Part shown: piece after piece, positions 27,853-38,181 of the stretch
Layout of the letters: each line of letters opens with the position of its first letter
Position numbering within the stretch: the stretch's first letter is position 1
From: Rhizobium sp. ACO-34A
GTDB taxonomy: Bacteria; Pseudomonadota; Alphaproteobacteria; Rhizobiales; Rhizobiaceae
DNA length: 64,000 nt
Reading direction: 5' to 3'
Assembly: GCA_002600635.1 (NCBI GenBank)
Contig: CP021371.1
Coordinates: forward strand, 3,723,001 to 3,787,000
The notes under the pieces: model-generated
Told to the model about the DNA's origin: nothing
The model's input: the letters and a program-made list of their open reading frames with translations, nothing else
The model's database searches: none
Made by a program: the position numbers and the translations under genes

Positions 27853-29994
27853 ATGTCGAGCGAGAAGACCATCAAGGACTGGGAAGCGCTGGCCGAGAAG
27901 GAGCTGAAGCGTCCGGCCGAAGCACTGACCTGGCACACGCCCGAGGGCATCGACGTCAAGCCGCTCTACACGGCTGAGGACCTCGAAGGCATCGACCACC
28001 TGAAATCCCTGCCGGGCTTTGCGCCTTTCGTTCGCGGTCCCCGCGCCACCATGTATGCCGGCCGTCCCTGGACGATCCGCCAGTATGCCGGCTTCTCGAC
28101 GGCGGAAGCCTCCAACGCCTTCTATCGCAAGGCGCTCGCCGCCGGCCAGCAGGGCGTCTCCGTTGCCTTCGACCTCGCCACCCATCGCGGCTACGACTCG
28201 AACCATCCGCGCGTCGAAGGCGATGTCGGCAAGGCCGGCGTGGCGATCGATAGCGTCGAGGACATGAAGATCCTGTTCGACGGCATTCCGCTCGAAAACA
28301 TCTCCGTTTCCATGACCATGAACGGCGCGGTCATCCCGATCCTCGCCAACTTCATCGTCACCGGCGAGGAACAGGGCGTCTCCCGCGACAAGCTTTCCGG
28401 CACCATCCAGAACGACATTCTCAAGGAGTTCATGGTCCGCAACACCTACATCTACCCGCCGGAACCCTCGATGCGCATCATTGCCGATATCATCGAGTAC
28501 ACGGCAAAGGAAATGCCGAAGTTCAACTCCATCTCGATTTCCGGCTATCACATGCAGGAAGCCGGCGCGACGCTGGTGCAGGAGCTGGCCTTCACGCTGG
28601 CCGATGGCCGCGAATACGTTCGCGCCGCGCTGAAGAAGGGCCTGAACGTCGACGAGTTCGCCGGTCGCCTGTCCTTCTTCTTCGCCATCGGCATGAACTT
28701 CTTCATGGAGGCCGCCAAGCTGCGCGCCGCCCGCCTGCTCTGGACCCGCATCATGCAGGAATTCGAGCCGAAGAAGGCTTCGTCCCTGATGCTGCGCACC
28801 CATTGTCAGACCTCCGGCGTCTCGTTGCAGGAACAGGACCCCTACAACAACGTCATCCGCACGGCCTATGAGGCACTGTCCGCAGCGCTCGGCGGCACCC
28901 AGTCGCTGCACACCAATGCACTGGATGAAGCCATCGCGCTGCCGACCGAGTTCTCCGCTCGCATCGCTCGCAACACCCAGCTCATCCTGCAGAACGAGAC
29001 GGGCGTCACCAGGGTCGTCGATCCGCTTGCCGGCTCCTATTACGTCGAAAGCCTCACAGATGAACTGGCGACCAAGGCCTGGGCGCTGATCGAGGAAGTC
29101 GAGGCCCTGGGCGGCATGACCAAGGCTGTCGACGACGGCCTGCCCAAGCGCCTGATCGAGGAAGCCGCGACCCGCCGTCAGGCCGCCGTGGACAAGGCCG
29201 AGGAAGTCATCGTCGGCGTCAACAAGTTCCGTCTGGAGAACGAAGAGCCGATCGACATTCTGGAAATCGACAATTCCGCGGTTCGCGCTTCCCAGATCAA
29301 GCGCATCGAGGAAACCAAGCGCCGCCGCGATACGAAGAAGGTCGAGCAGGCTCTGGCCCGCCTCACCGAAGTTGCCCGCACCGGCGAGGGCAACATTCTC
29401 GAAGCGGCCGTCGATGCAGCCCGCGAGCGCGCCACCGTCGGCGAAATCTCGGACGCCATGCGTGCCGTCTTCGGCGACCATGCCGCCGTACCGAAGGTCG
29501 TGCGCAACATCTACGGTAAAGCCTATGAGGGCGATCCGGAACTCTCGATCCTCTCCGACCGGCTCGACAGCTACAGGAAGGCCAAGGGCGCGGCTCCCCG
29601 CATTCTTGTCGCCAAGCTCGGGCAGGACGGCCACGACCGCGGCGCCAAGGTGATCGCGTCCGCCTTCGGCGACATCGGCTTCGATGTCGTCGCCGGCCCG
29701 CTCTTCCAGACGCCGGACGAGGCCGCCGACCTCGCGGTCGCCGGAAAGGTTCAGGTGGTCGGCATGTCGTCGCTCGCGGCCGGCCACAAGACGCTGGCGC
29801 CGCAGCTCGTCGAAGCCCTGAAGGCCAAGGGCGCGCAAGATGTCATCGTCGTCGTCGGCGGCGTCATCCCGCGGCAGGACTACGACTACCTGCTGGAACA
29901 CGGCGTCTCCGCCGTCTTCGGCCCCGGCACCAACGTCATGGACGCCGCCCGCTCCGTCCTCGACCTCGTCGAAGGCCGCCTGCGCAACGATTGA
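27853..29994 (+). CDS. scpA: Methylmalonyl-CoA mutase
   Basis: This 713-residue adenosylcobalamin enzyme converts methylmalonyl-CoA to succinyl-CoA and completes propionyl-CoA assimilation. The catalytic barrel has [20 protein letters not shown] and HMQEAGA; the C-terminal B12 domain has [13 protein letters not shown], whose histidine replaces the lower cobalamin ligand, and [14 protein letters not shown]. The ATG at 27853 follows AGGAGG; an out-of-frame ATG four bases earlier is not used. It is a single-chain form. The methylmalonyl-CoA epimerase and the MeaB-type chaperone are not in this window. The gene is 750 bases after pccA and may have its own promoter. Confidence 0.95.
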   Translation: MSSEKTIKDWEALAEKELKRPAEALTWHTPEGIDVKPLYTAEDLEGIDHLKSLPGFAPFVRGPRATMYAGRPWTIRQYAGFSTAEASNAFYRKALAAGQQGVSVAFDLATHRGYDSNHPRVEGDVGKAGVAIDSVEDMKILFDGIPLENISVSMTMNGAVIPILANFIVTGEEQGVSRDKLSGTIQNDILKEFMVRNTYIYPPEPSMRIIADIIEYTAKEMPKFNSISISGYHMQEAGATLVQELAFTLADGREYVRAALKKGLNVDEFAGRLSFFFAIGMNFFMEAAKLRAARLLWTRIMQEFEPKKASSLMLRTHCQTSGVSLQEQDPYNNVIRTAYEALSAALGGTQSLHTNALDEAIALPTEFSARIARNTQLILQNETGVTRVVDPLAGSYYVESLTDELATKAWALIEEVEALGGMTKAVDDGLPKRLIEEAATRRQAAVDKAEEVIVGVNKFRLENEEPIDILEIDNSAVRASQIKRIEETKRRRDTKKVEQALARLTEVARTGEGNILEAAVDAARERATVGEISDAMRAVFGDHAAVPKVVRNIYGKAYEGDPELSILSDRLDSYRKAKGAAPRILVAKLGQDGHDRGAKVIASAFGDIGFDVVAGPLFQTPDEAADLAVAGKVQVVGMSSLAAGHKTLAPQLVEALKAKGAQDVIVVVGGVIPRQDYDYLLEHGVSAVFGPGTNVMDAARSVLDLVEGRLRND

Positions 29995-30110
29995 CGATGA
30001 GGGTTCCGGGAAAGTCCTGAAACGGCGTTCCCGGAAACATATATCAACCGCGATGCGAAGTGACGCCTGTGGCTCCGCTCGCAGCACCCGAAACGACAGC
30101 GTTCCTGGCA

Positions 30111-30292
30111 CCCCCCTCTGCCTTGCCAGGCATCTCCCCCTCAAGGGGAGATCGGATAGCCGACGCCCCTCGCCCCCTCTCAAACCCAGGTATTTTCGGC
30201 TCCCGGGAAGAGACGTTGAGATGGAAAAAGGCCAGCCGTTCTGCCGATCTCCCCCCTTGAGGGGGAGATGCCCGGCAGGGCAGAGGGGGGTG
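30111..30292. repeat. Palindromic intergenic repeat, family A (inverted pair)
   Basis: Arms at 30111-30155 and 30245-30292 are inverted copies. The left arm is slightly diverged (CTCTGCCTTGCCAGGCATC), and the right arm ends GGGGGGTG. It lies between the convergent mutase and LysR genes, where it may serve as a bidirectional transcription end. Confidence 0.9.
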
Positions 30293-30330
30293 CCAAGCAA
30301 CGCGACGCCATCACACGCAAGAACCCGACG

Positions 30331-31263
30331 CTACCCCCGAGCCACCGCCCTCACCTCCGAATTCCCGATGAACCCGCTCACATTCGCCTGAACCGATTCC
30401 CGCAGGAATTCGATCACGGTGCGGATGCGGGCCACCTGCCTGAGGTCGTGATGGCAGGCGATCCAGTAGTGGCGCAGCAGGTCCACCTCGTCCTCCAGCA
30501 CCACCTGTAGCTCCGGATAGCGCTGGGCGATGAAGAGCGGCAGCACGCAAAGCCCGAGCCCGCTTCGGGTCGCGGTCAGCTGCGAGAAGATGCTGGAACT
30601 CTGGAAATTCGGCCTGATCTTCGGATGGATGTCCCCGAGATAGTCCAGTCCCGGCGCAAAGATCATGTCCTGCACATAGCCGATGAAGGCATGGTCGAGG
30701 AGATCGTCGCGGGTCTTCGGCACCCCCCGCGCCTCCAGATAACCCCGCGTCCCATAGATCTGCAAATGATAGTCCGTAAGCTTCTCGGAGAAATAGGGAC
30801 CGGCCTTCGGCGGATCGAGAACGACCGCGAGATCGGCCTCCTTGCGCGACAAGGCCATGATCTGCTGGATCGTCACCAGTTCCAGCGAGATGTTGGGATG
30901 GCGGACGGAAAAGTCGGTCAGCGTGTGGCTGAAGAAGAAGTTGGAAAAACCCTCCGGCGCGGAAAGCCTGACAACGCCGCGCTGTGCGGTTGCGCCGCCG
31001 GCAAGCTCGGCCTGCAGCCGCTCCGTCTCCTGCTCGATCTTCTCCGCCGTCTCGACGAAGCGCTGGCCCATGCCGGTCAGCACATAGCCGCGCGGATTGC
31101 GCTCGAAGAGCTTCACCTTCAGCGCGAACTCCAGCCGGTCGATCCGGCGAGACACCGTCGCATGGCTGGTCCTGAGCTGCCGGGCCGCCGTCGAAAGCTG
31201 GCCCGTCCGGGCAACGGCGAGGAAGAACTGCAGGTCGTCCCAGGTAAAATGCCCGCTGCTCAT
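30331..31263 (-). CDS. LysR-family transcriptional regulator
   Basis: This is a 310-residue LysR protein. The HTH is at residues 8-67 (GQLSTAARQLRTSHATVSRRIDRLE), with a long linker helix (ETAEKIEQETERLQAEL) and an effector domain. Because this strand is stop-poor the frame runs on far upstream, but the ATG at 31263 gives the family-typical N-terminus. It diverges from the ABC transporter operon starting at 31435 across about 170 bases and is the likely regulator of that operon. The effector may be the transported compound. Confidence 0.9.
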   Translation of the reverse strand: MSSGHFTWDDLQFFLAVARTGQLSTAARQLRTSHATVSRRIDRLEFALKVKLFERNPRGYVLTGMGQRFVETAEKIEQETERLQAELAGGATAQRGVVRLSAPEGFSNFFFSHTLTDFSVRHPNISLELVTIQQIMALSRKEADLAVVLDPPKAGPYFSEKLTDYHLQIYGTRGYLEARGVPKTRDDLLDHAFIGYVQDMIFAPGLDYLGDIHPKIRPNFQSSSIFSQLTATRSGLGLCVLPLFIAQRYPELQVVLEDEVDLLRHYWIACHHDLRQVARIRTVIEFLRESVQANVSGFIGNSEVRAVARG

Positions 31264-31434
31264 CGCCCCTCCCGTCTGTTCAAAAACGAACAGACCCTGT
31301 TTGCAATTAGATAAACCCGGCGCTTGCGTCAACCGGCACTTTCCCGGATCATGCCGTAATGATCCGCCGTTTTGAGGAGAAGGGCTGGTCAATTTTTGAA
31401 CAGGTTCGCGACCTGCACTCTGGGAGGAGATCAA

Positions 31435-32637
31435 ATGCGAAACAAGCTCATCGCGTCTATGGCTATTCTTTTGGCAAGCAGCACGGCAGCGCTTGCCGAT
31501 GCTTCCGATGGCAAGGTGAAGATCGGCATCCTGAACGACCAGTCCGGCGTCTATGCCGACTTCGGCGGCAAGTCGTCCGTCGAAGCAGCCAGGATGGCGG
31601 TCGAGGATTTCGGCGGCAAGGTGCTCGGCGTTCCCGTCGAGATCGTTGATGCCGACCACCAGAACAAGGCCGACATCGCCTCCAACATCGCCCGCCAGTG
31701 GTTCGACACCGACCAGGTCGATGCGATCATGGAACTGACCACCTCTTCCGTCGCGCTGGCCGTTCAGGCTATCGCCAAGGAAAAGAAGAAGATCGATATC
31801 GTTACCGGCGCGGCCACCACCGAACTCACCGGCAAGCAGTGCAGCCCCTACGGCTTCCACTGGGCCTATGACACCCATGCGCTTGCAGTCGGTACCGGCG
31901 GCGCGCTCGTGAAGCAGGGCGGCGACAGCTGGTTCTTCCTGACCGCCGACTACGCCTTCGGCTACTCGCTCGAACAGCAGACCGGCGACTTCGTGAAGTC
32001 CGCAGGCGGTAACGTGGTGGGATCGGTTCGCCATCCGCTGGCGACCACCGACTTCTCGTCCTTCCTGCTGCAGGCCCAGTCCTCCGGCGCCAAGGTGATC
32101 GGCCTCGCCAATGCCGGCGCAGACACCCAGAACGCCATCAAGCAGGCCGCCGAATTCGGCATCACCCAGGGCGGCCAGCGTCTTGCCGCCCTTCTCTTCA
32201 CGCTTGCCGAAGTGCACGGCCTCGGCCTCGAGGCGGCCCAGGGCCTGACGCTGACGGAAGGCTTCTACTGGAACCGCGACGAGGAGAGCCAGAAGTTCGG
32301 CAAGCGCTTCTTCGAGCGCACCGGCAAGATGCCGAACATGATCCACACCGGCACCTATTCGGCCGTGTTGCAGTACCTGAAGGCGATCGACAAGGCCGGC
32401 ACCGACGAGACGGAAGCAGTTGCCAAGCAGCTGCATGAACTGCCGGTGGACGACGTCTTCGCCAAGGGCGGCAGCGTCGGCCCGAACGGCCGCATGTTCC
32501 ACGACATGTACCTGCTCGAAGTGAAGAAGCCCGGCGACAGCAAGGAACCCTGGGATTACTTCAACGTGCTCGCCACCATTCCGGGCAAGGAGGCCTATAT
32601 CGATCCCGCCAAGAGCGGTTGCGAGCTGGTCAAGTAA
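31435..32637 (+). CDS. Branched-chain-amino-acid-type ABC transporter, substrate-binding protein
   Basis: This 400-residue periplasmic protein is of the LivJ/HAAT family. A Sec signal peptide covers about residues 1-22 (MRNKLIASMAILLASSTAAL, then ADA). The mature start, KVKIGILNDQSGVYADFGG, is the classic family N-terminus. A strong GGGAGGAG site precedes the ATG at 31435. It is the first gene of a five-gene importer (31435-36258). In rhizobia such proteins bind many ligands besides leucine or valine, including aromatic and short acids; the adjacent GMC dehydrogenase and 3-hydroxyisobutyrate dehydrogenase hint at a hydroxylated ligand. Confidence 0.92.
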   Translation: MRNKLIASMAILLASSTAALADASDGKVKIGILNDQSGVYADFGGKSSVEAARMAVEDFGGKVLGVPVEIVDADHQNKADIASNIARQWFDTDQVDAIMELTTSSVALAVQAIAKEKKKIDIVTGAATTELTGKQCSPYGFHWAYDTHALAVGTGGALVKQGGDSWFFLTADYAFGYSLEQQTGDFVKSAGGNVVGSVRHPLATTDFSSFLLQAQSSGAKVIGLANAGADTQNAIKQAAEFGITQGGQRLAALLFTLAEVHGLGLEAAQGLTLTEGFYWNRDEESQKFGKRFFERTGKMPNMIHTGTYSAVLQYLKAIDKAGTDETEAVAKQLHELPVDDVFAKGGSVGPNGRMFHDMYLLEVKKPGDSKEPWDYFNVLATIPGKEAYIDPAKSGCELVK

Positions 32638-32652
32638 GCCCGGCCGGTCGCG

Positions 32653-33435
32653 ATGACGAACGCTACGGCACATATCAATGAGGAGTCGCGGGTGGTCTTG
32701 TCCGCCCGCGGTCTCCGCCGCGACTTCGGCGGCTTCACCGCCGTGCGCGATGTCGATCTCGACGTCCATCACGCGCGGGTCCACGCACTGATCGGCCCGA
32801 ACGGGGCCGGCAAGACGACCGTGTTCAACCTGCTGACCAAGTTCCTCCAGCCCTCGGCCGGAACGATCAATCTGCTCGGCACCGACATCACCCGGACACC
32901 GCCCGACAAGGTGGCGCGCATGGGTCTCGTCCGTTCCTTCCAGATTTCGGCGGTCTTCCCGCACCTCAGCGTGCTCGACAATGTCCGCGTGGCATTGCAG
33001 CGGCCGAACGGCCTTGCCCATCAGTTCTGGCGGCCGCTTGCGGCACTCGACACGCTGAACGAGCGGGCCGAACAACTGCTGGCCAGCGTCGGCCTTGCGA
33101 AAGAGCGCGACATCGTCGCGGCGGACCTCTCCTACGGCCGCAAGCGCGTCCTGGAGATTGCGACCACGCTCGCGCTCGATCCGAAGGTCCTGCTGCTGGA
33201 CGAACCGATGGCCGGCATGGGGCAGGAAGACGTCAGCGTCATTGCGGACCTGATCCGTGAAGTCGCGAGAAGCCGTGCCGTCCTGATGGTCGAGCACAAT
33301 CTCTCGGTCGTCGCCAACATCTGCCATCACGTGACGGTGCTGCAGCGGGGCGAGATCCTCGCCGAGGGCAATTACGAGACGGTCAGCAACGATCCGCGCG
33401 TCCGCGTGGCCTATATGGGCACGGAGGAGGCCTGA
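32653..33435 (+). CDS. ABC transporter ATP-binding protein (LivG-like)
   Basis: This is a 260-residue ATPase. The Walker A is GPNGAGKTT, the signature is LSYGRKR (the LivG form of LSGGQ), and the Walker B is LLLDEPMAGM. It provides one of two nucleotide-binding subunits of the importer, at the inner membrane face. It starts 15 bases after the binding-protein stop and is followed after one base by the LivF-like gene. The N-terminus has about 15 extra residues before the first strand. Confidence 0.93.
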   Translation: MTNATAHINEESRVVLSARGLRRDFGGFTAVRDVDLDVHHARVHALIGPNGAGKTTVFNLLTKFLQPSAGTINLLGTDITRTPPDKVARMGLVRSFQISAVFPHLSVLDNVRVALQRPNGLAHQFWRPLAALDTLNERAEQLLASVGLAKERDIVAADLSYGRKRVLEIATTLALDPKVLLLDEPMAGMGQEDVSVIADLIREVARSRAVLMVEHNLSVVANICHHVTVLQRGEILAEGNYETVSNDPRVRVAYMGTEEA

Positions 33436-33436
33436 C

Positions 33437-34138
33437 ATGACGGCACTTCTGGAAGTCCGAAACCTCAATTCCTGGTACGGCGAAAGCCACATCCTGCATG
33501 GCGTCGACATGAATGTCGGCGAAGGCGAGACCGTCACCATTCTCGGCCGCAACGGCGTCGGCAAGACGACGACGCTGCGCACCGTCACCGGCATCGTCCG
33601 GGCTCGCAAGGGCGAAATCCGTTTCGCCGGCAAGGACATGATGCAGGTGCCGCTGCACCGCACCGCCCATCACGGCATCGGCTTCGTGCCGGAAGAACGT
33701 GGCATCTTCTCGACGCTCAACGTGCTCGAAAACCTGATGCTGCCGCCGGAAGTCGCCAGGGGCGGCATGACGCTGGACGAGATCTTCGAACTCTTCCCCA
33801 ATCTTCACGAACGCAGGAACAGCCCGGGCACGCGCCTTTCCGGCGGCGAACAGCAGATGCTCGCCATCGCCCGCATCCTGCGCACCGGCACCCGCCTGCT
33901 GCTGCTCGACGAACCGACGGAAGGCCTCGCCCCCGTCATCGTGCAGCGCATCGGCGAAGTGCTGAAGACACTCAAGCAGAGAGGCATGACCGTGCTTCTG
34001 GTCGAACAGAATTTCCGCTTCGCAAGCCGCGTCGCCGACCGCTTCTACCTGATGGAGCACGGCCAGATGGTGGCCGAGTTCAAGGTGGGCGAGCTGCCCG
34101 AACGCATGGACATGCTCCACAAGGTTCTGGGAGTGTAA
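33437..34138 (+). CDS. ABC transporter ATP-binding protein (LivF-like)
   Basis: This 233-residue ATPase, the usual LivF length, has Walker A GRNGVGKTT, signature RLSGGEQQ and Walker B LLLDEPTEGLAP. It pairs with the LivG-like product. It starts one base after the previous stop. The two permease genes follow, but only after a 220-base gap filled with a family B repeat, so the ATPase and permease genes may be expressed at different levels. Confidence 0.94.
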   Translation: MTALLEVRNLNSWYGESHILHGVDMNVGEGETVTILGRNGVGKTTTLRTVTGIVRARKGEIRFAGKDMMQVPLHRTAHHGIGFVPEERGIFSTLNVLENLMLPPEVARGGMTLDEIFELFPNLHERRNSPGTRLSGGEQQMLAIARILRTGTRLLLLDEPTEGLAPVIVQRIGEVLKTLKQRGMTVLLVEQNFRFASRVADRFYLMEHGQMVAEFKVGELPERMDMLHKVLGV

Positions 34139-34198
34139 GTCCGATGACGATCACCAAAGGTACTCATGCTGCAATATCGCGACGCGATTTGAGCCCCG

Positions 34199-34325
34199 CC
34201 CCTCACCCTAGCCCTCTCCCCGCAAGCGGGGAGAGGGAACGAGCCCTTCCCGATACTCTCCAGGTGCCACGTAGTGCCTTCTCCCCGTTCACGGGGAGAA
34301 GGTGGCGGCAGCCGGATGAGGGGCG
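34199..34325. repeat. Palindromic intergenic repeat, family B
   Basis: The element contains a stem CTCTCCCCGCAAGCGGGGAG and a second stem with CCTTCTCCCCGTTCACGGGG. It sits inside the ABC transporter operon between the ATPase and permease genes, ending 36 bases before the first permease start. Confidence 0.9.
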
Positions 34326-34361
34326 CGCACGTCGCCCAGCCGCTCACAGGAGGTCAGCGCG

Positions 34362-35249
34362 ATGACCATGATATTCGGCGTTCCCCTCCAGGCCCTGCTC
34401 GGGCAATTGCTGATCGGCCTGATCAACGGTTCCTTCTATGCGCTCCTGTCGCTCGGGCTGGCGATCATCTTCGGCCTGCTCAGGATGATCAACTTCGCCC
34501 ATGGCGCGCAGTACATGCTGGGCGCATTCGCGGCCTATCTGCTCTTGACCTTTCTCGGCATCGGCTACTGGCTGGCGCTGGTCCTTGCGCCGCTGATCGT
34601 CGGCATTCTCGGCGCGGTCGTCGAGCGGCTGTTCCTGCGGCGGCTCTACGCCCTCGATCCGCTCTACGGCCTGCTCTTCACCTTCGGCCTGGCGCTGACC
34701 ATCGAAGGCACCTTCCGCTATCTCTACGGTTCCTCCGGCCAGCCATACGCCACGCCGCCGGCCCTTTCCGGCGGCACCAATCTCGGCTTCATGTTCATGC
34801 CGATCTATCGCGGCTGGGTGGTCGTCGTCTCGCTGATCGTCTGCATCGGCACATGGCTCCTGATCGAAAAGACCAAGCTCGGCGCCTATCTGCGCGCTGC
34901 GACGGAAAACTCGACGCTGGTGCAGGCCTTCGGCGTCAACGTGCCGGTGCTCCTGACCTTCACCTATGGTCTCGGCGTGGCGCTCGCCGCCTTTGCCGGC
35001 GTGCTGGCCGCTCCGGTCTACCAGGTCTCGCCGCTGATGGGGTCCAACATCATCATCGTCGTCTTCGCGGTGGTCGTGGTCGGCGGCATGGGCTCGATCA
35101 TGGGCGCCATCCTCACCGGCTACATGCTGGGTATCGCGGAAGGCCTGACAAAGGTATTCTACCCGGAAGCCTCCAACATCGTGATCTTCGTCATCATGGC
35201 GATCGTTCTTCTCATCAGGCCCGCGGGCCTCTTCGGTCGGGATGCGTGA
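34362..35249 (+). CDS. ABC transporter permease (LivH-like)
   Basis: This 295-residue integral membrane protein has about eight hydrophobic segments. The N-terminus LIGLINGSFYALLSLGLAIIFG and the MINFAHGAQYMLGAF segment are characteristic of LivH permeases. It forms the membrane channel with the LivM-like protein. AGGAGG precedes the ATG at 34362. The end overlaps the first possible start of the next gene. The annotation is robust; substrate specificity lies mainly in the binding protein. Confidence 0.93.
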   Translation: MTMIFGVPLQALLGQLLIGLINGSFYALLSLGLAIIFGLLRMINFAHGAQYMLGAFAAYLLLTFLGIGYWLALVLAPLIVGILGAVVERLFLRRLYALDPLYGLLFTFGLALTIEGTFRYLYGSSGQPYATPPALSGGTNLGFMFMPIYRGWVVVVSLIVCIGTWLLIEKTKLGAYLRAATENSTLVQAFGVNVPVLLTFTYGLGVALAAFAGVLAAPVYQVSPLMGSNIIIVVFAVVVVGGMGSIMGAILTGYMLGIAEGLTKVFYPEASNIVIFVIMAIVLLIRPAGLFGRDA

Positions 35250-35250
35250 C

Positions 35251-36258
35251 ATGGCTCATTCGACAACAACGACAACCACCCCCGCACCATCAGCAGCTGC
35301 GGCCAGCGGCACGGCAGCGGTCGCACGCACTGTGCTGCTTGCCATCGGGCTTATCCTGCTGATCGTCGCACCCTTCTTCCTCTATCCGGTCTTCCTGATG
35401 AAGATCCTGTGCTTCGCGCTGTTTGCCTGCGCGTTCAACCTGCTGCTCGGCTATACCGGCCTCCTCTCCTTCGGCCATGCCACCTTCTTCGGCGGCGCGG
35501 CTTATTTCACCGCCCATGCGGTGAAGGAATGGGGGTTCTCGCCGGAGCTCGGCATTCTGACCGGCGTCCTGGGTGCTGCCGTTCTCGGCCTCATCATGGG
35601 CTTCTTCGCCATCCGCCGGCAGGGCATCTACTTCGCCATGATCACGCTGGCGCTCTCGCAGATGTTCTTCTTCTTCTGCCTGCAGGCGGAATTCACCCAT
35701 GGCGAGGACGGCATCCAGTCCGTGCCGCGCGGCCACCTGTTCGGCTTCATCGATCTCTCGCAGTCGCTGAACATGTACTATCTGGTGCTGGCGGTCTTCA
35801 TCATCGGCCTCCTCATCATCTGGCGTTTCATCAATTCGCCCTTCGGCATGATCCTGAAGTCGATCCGTGAAAACGAGGCGCGCGCCATCTCGCTCGGCTA
35901 CTCCGTCGCCCGTTACAAGCTCGGTGCCTTCGTCATGTCGGCGGCGCTGGCGGGCCTTGCCGGTGCGGTGAAATCGCTGGTCTTCCAGTTCGCCACGCTG
36001 ACCGACGTGACCTGGCAGATGTCCGGCGAGGTGATCCTGATGACGCTTCTCGGCGGCATCGGCACGCTGATCGGCCCGCTGGTCGGCGCCGGCCTCGTGG
36101 TGACGCTCGGCAACTATCTCGCGACCACAGGCTTCCCGGTCACCATCATCACCGGCATCGTCTTCATGGTCTGCGTACTGCTCTTCCGGCGCGGCATCGT
36201 CGGCGAGTTCTATGCATCCCGGATCGGCCGGAAACTCGGCTTCGAATACCGGCGATAA
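35251..36258 (+). CDS. ABC transporter permease (LivM-like)
   Basis: This 335-residue membrane protein has about eight to ten hydrophobic segments, with LLGYTGLLSFGHATFFGGAAY, typical of LivM, and a cytoplasmic loop with ENEARAISLGYSVARYK, the ATPase-coupling region. I prefer the ATG at 35251, just after the livH stop; an in-frame ATG at 35242 overlapping livH is also possible. The threonine- and alanine-rich first 25 residues are not conserved in kind. It ends the importer unit; a family A repeat follows. Confidence 0.92.
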   Translation: MAHSTTTTTTPAPSAAAASGTAAVARTVLLAIGLILLIVAPFFLYPVFLMKILCFALFACAFNLLLGYTGLLSFGHATFFGGAAYFTAHAVKEWGFSPELGILTGVLGAAVLGLIMGFFAIRRQGIYFAMITLALSQMFFFFCLQAEFTHGEDGIQSVPRGHLFGFIDLSQSLNMYYLVLAVFIIGLLIIWRFINSPFGMILKSIRENEARAISLGYSVARYKLGAFVMSAALAGLAGAVKSLVFQFATLTDVTWQMSGEVILMTLLGGIGTLIGPLVGAGLVVTLGNYLATTGFPVTIITGIVFMVCVLLFRRGIVGEFYASRIGRKLGFEYRR

Positions 36259-36290
36259 CAACGAAACAGCAAGCGGAAGCGGAAACAACA

Positions 36291-36500
36291 CCCCCCTCTG
36301 CCCTGCCGGGCATCTCCCCCTCAAGGGGGGAGATCGGCAAGAGGCAAGGCGCAAAGGGGGAGGCCTATGCTTTGCCTGCATGCCCCTTATCCGGGCCTTC
36401 GGGCCACCTTCTCCCCGGCGGGAGGAGGAGGAAACTGGGACGCCACCCCATCGGATCTCCCCCCTTGAGGGGGAGATGCCCGGCAGGGCAGAGGGGGGTG
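36291..36500. repeat. Palindromic intergenic repeat, family A (inverted pair)
   Basis: Arms at 36291-36337 and 36454-36500 are inverted. The spacer is about 115 bases and includes TTCTCCCCGGCGGGAGGAGG, reminiscent of a broken family B stem, so this copy may be a composite. It separates the transporter from the GMC dehydrogenase gene. Confidence 0.9.
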
Positions 36501-36561
36501 CTTCAGAACCCGCCGTCTACGTCAATAACAAGTCGGCCCCAAGGCTGATGCGGAGTGAAAC

Positions 36562-38157
36562 ATGGAGAGTTACGATTACATCGTCATCGGCGCCGGCTCG
36601 GCGGGATGCGTCCTGGCCAACCGGCTGTCCGCCGACCGGAACACCCGCGTGCTGCTGCTGGAAGCCGGCGGATCCGACAATTACCACTGGATCCATATTC
36701 CCGTCGGATATCTCTATTGTATCAACAATCCGCGAACTGACTGGTGCTTCACCACGGCGAAGGAGGAAGGCCTGAACGGCCGTTCGCTCAGCTATCCGCG
36801 CGGCAAGGTGCTCGGCGGCTGCTCGTCGATCAACGGCATGATTTACATGCGCGGTCAGACCCGCGACTACGACCAGTGGCGGCAGATGGGCTGCGACGGC
36901 TGGGGCTGGGACGACGTGCTGCCCCTCTTCCGCAAATCCGAGGATTTCTACAAGGGCGGCGACGAGATGCATGGCGCCGGCGGCGAATGGCGCGTCGAAA
37001 AGGCCCGCGTCCGCTGGGCGGTGCTCGAAGCCTTCCAGCAGGCGGCGAAGGAGGCCGGCATTCCCGAAACCGCTGACTTCAACCGCGGCACCAATGAGGG
37101 CTCCGGCTATTTCGACGTCAACCAGCGCTCCGGCATCCGCTGGAACACTGCCAAGGCCTTCCTGCGTCCCGCCGTCAAGCGCGGCAACCTGACGGTGCTG
37201 ACCAAGGCGCATGTCATGCGTCTGCTGATCGAGGACGGCGCAGTCACCGGCGTCGAGGTGCATCATGACGGCGTCGCGAAACACTTCATGGCCCGCCGCG
37301 AGACGGTGCTCTCCGCCGGCGCCATCGGGTCGCCGCAGATCCTCGAACTCTCCGGTATCGGCCGGGGCGACGTGCTGCAGCAGGCAGGGATCGACGTGGT
37401 GAAAGAGGTTCGCGACGTCGGCGAAAACCTGCAGGACCACCTGCAGCTCCGAATGGCCTTCAAGGTCACCGGTGTTCCGACGCTCAACGAAAAGGCGTCA
37501 AGCCTCTATGGCAAGGCCGCGATCGGGCTGGAATATCTGCTGAAGCGATCCGGTCCCATGGCCATGGCGCCGAGCCAGCTCGGCATCTTCACCCGCTCCG
37601 GCCCCGACAAGGAAACGCCGGACCTGCAATATCACGTCCAGCCGGTGACGCTGGAAAAGTTCGGCGAGCCGGTGCACCCCTTCCCGGCGATCACCGCAAG
37701 CGTGTGCAATCTTCGCCCGGAAAGCCGGGGCTCGGTGCATCTGAGCGCCCCGGACTTCGCCGCCAAGCCGGTGATCGCGCCGCATTATCTCTCCGCCCCC
37801 GCCGACCGCGACATCGCGGTCAGGGCCATCAGGCTGACGCGGCGGATTGCCGAGCAACCGTCGTTTGCCCGCTATCGCCCCGAGGAATTCAAGCCCGGTG
37901 CCCGCTACGGAACCGACGAGGAACTGGCCCATGCCGCGGGCGATATCGGCACGACCATCTTCCATCCGGTCGGCACCTGCCGCATGGGCTCCGACGAGCA
38001 AAGCGTGGTCGACCCGCGCCTCAGGATGCGGGCGCTGAAACGGCTCAGGATCGCGGATGCCTCGATCATGCCGACCATCACCTCCGGCAACACCAATTCA
38101 CCAACAATCATGATCGCCGAAAAGGCGGCCGAAATGATCCTGGCGGACAACCGCTGA
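36562..38157 (+). CDS. GMC-family alcohol/choline dehydrogenase-like flavoprotein
   Basis: This 531-residue FAD enzyme of the GMC family is in the choline dehydrogenase / AlkJ branch. The FAD motif GAGSAG is at residues 10-15, with [14 protein letters not shown], a catalytic histidine in [10 protein letters not shown], and [15 protein letters not shown] as the second active-site region (asparagine type). It oxidises a primary alcohol and passes electrons to the respiratory chain. It lies between the ABC importer and 3-hydroxyisobutyrate dehydrogenase, 24 bases before the latter, so the trio may import and oxidise a hydroxylated compound. Choline itself is less likely without betaine genes nearby. 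Confidence 0.88.
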   Translation: MESYDYIVIGAGSAGCVLANRLSADRNTRVLLLEAGGSDNYHWIHIPVGYLYCINNPRTDWCFTTAKEEGLNGRSLSYPRGKVLGGCSSINGMIYMRGQTRDYDQWRQMGCDGWGWDDVLPLFRKSEDFYKGGDEMHGAGGEWRVEKARVRWAVLEAFQQAAKEAGIPETADFNRGTNEGSGYFDVNQRSGIRWNTAKAFLRPAVKRGNLTVLTKAHVMRLLIEDGAVTGVEVHHDGVAKHFMARRETVLSAGAIGSPQILELSGIGRGDVLQQAGIDVVKEVRDVGENLQDHLQLRMAFKVTGVPTLNEKASSLYGKAAIGLEYLLKRSGPMAMAPSQLGIFTRSGPDKETPDLQYHVQPVTLEKFGEPVHPFPAITASVCNLRPESRGSVHLSAPDFAAKPVIAPHYLSAPADRDIAVRAIRLTRRIAEQPSFARYRPEEFKPGARYGTDEELAHAAGDIGTTIFHPVGTCRMGSDEQSVVDPRLRMRALKRLRIADASIMPTITSGNTNSPTIMIAEKAAEMILADNR

Positions 38158-38181
38158 TCCCGCGAAGGAAGGAAACACGAA

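Noticed and set aside
31264..33663. Long minus-strand extension upstream of the LysR gene at 30331-31263
   Set aside because: Only the part from 31263 down encodes LysR motifs. The extension is the mirror of the binding-protein and ATPase genes.
36562..38157. Calling this gene betA (choline dehydrogenase)
   Set aside because: No betaine aldehyde dehydrogenase, betI or betaine transporter gene is adjacent, and GMC members with this active-site pattern oxidise many alcohols.
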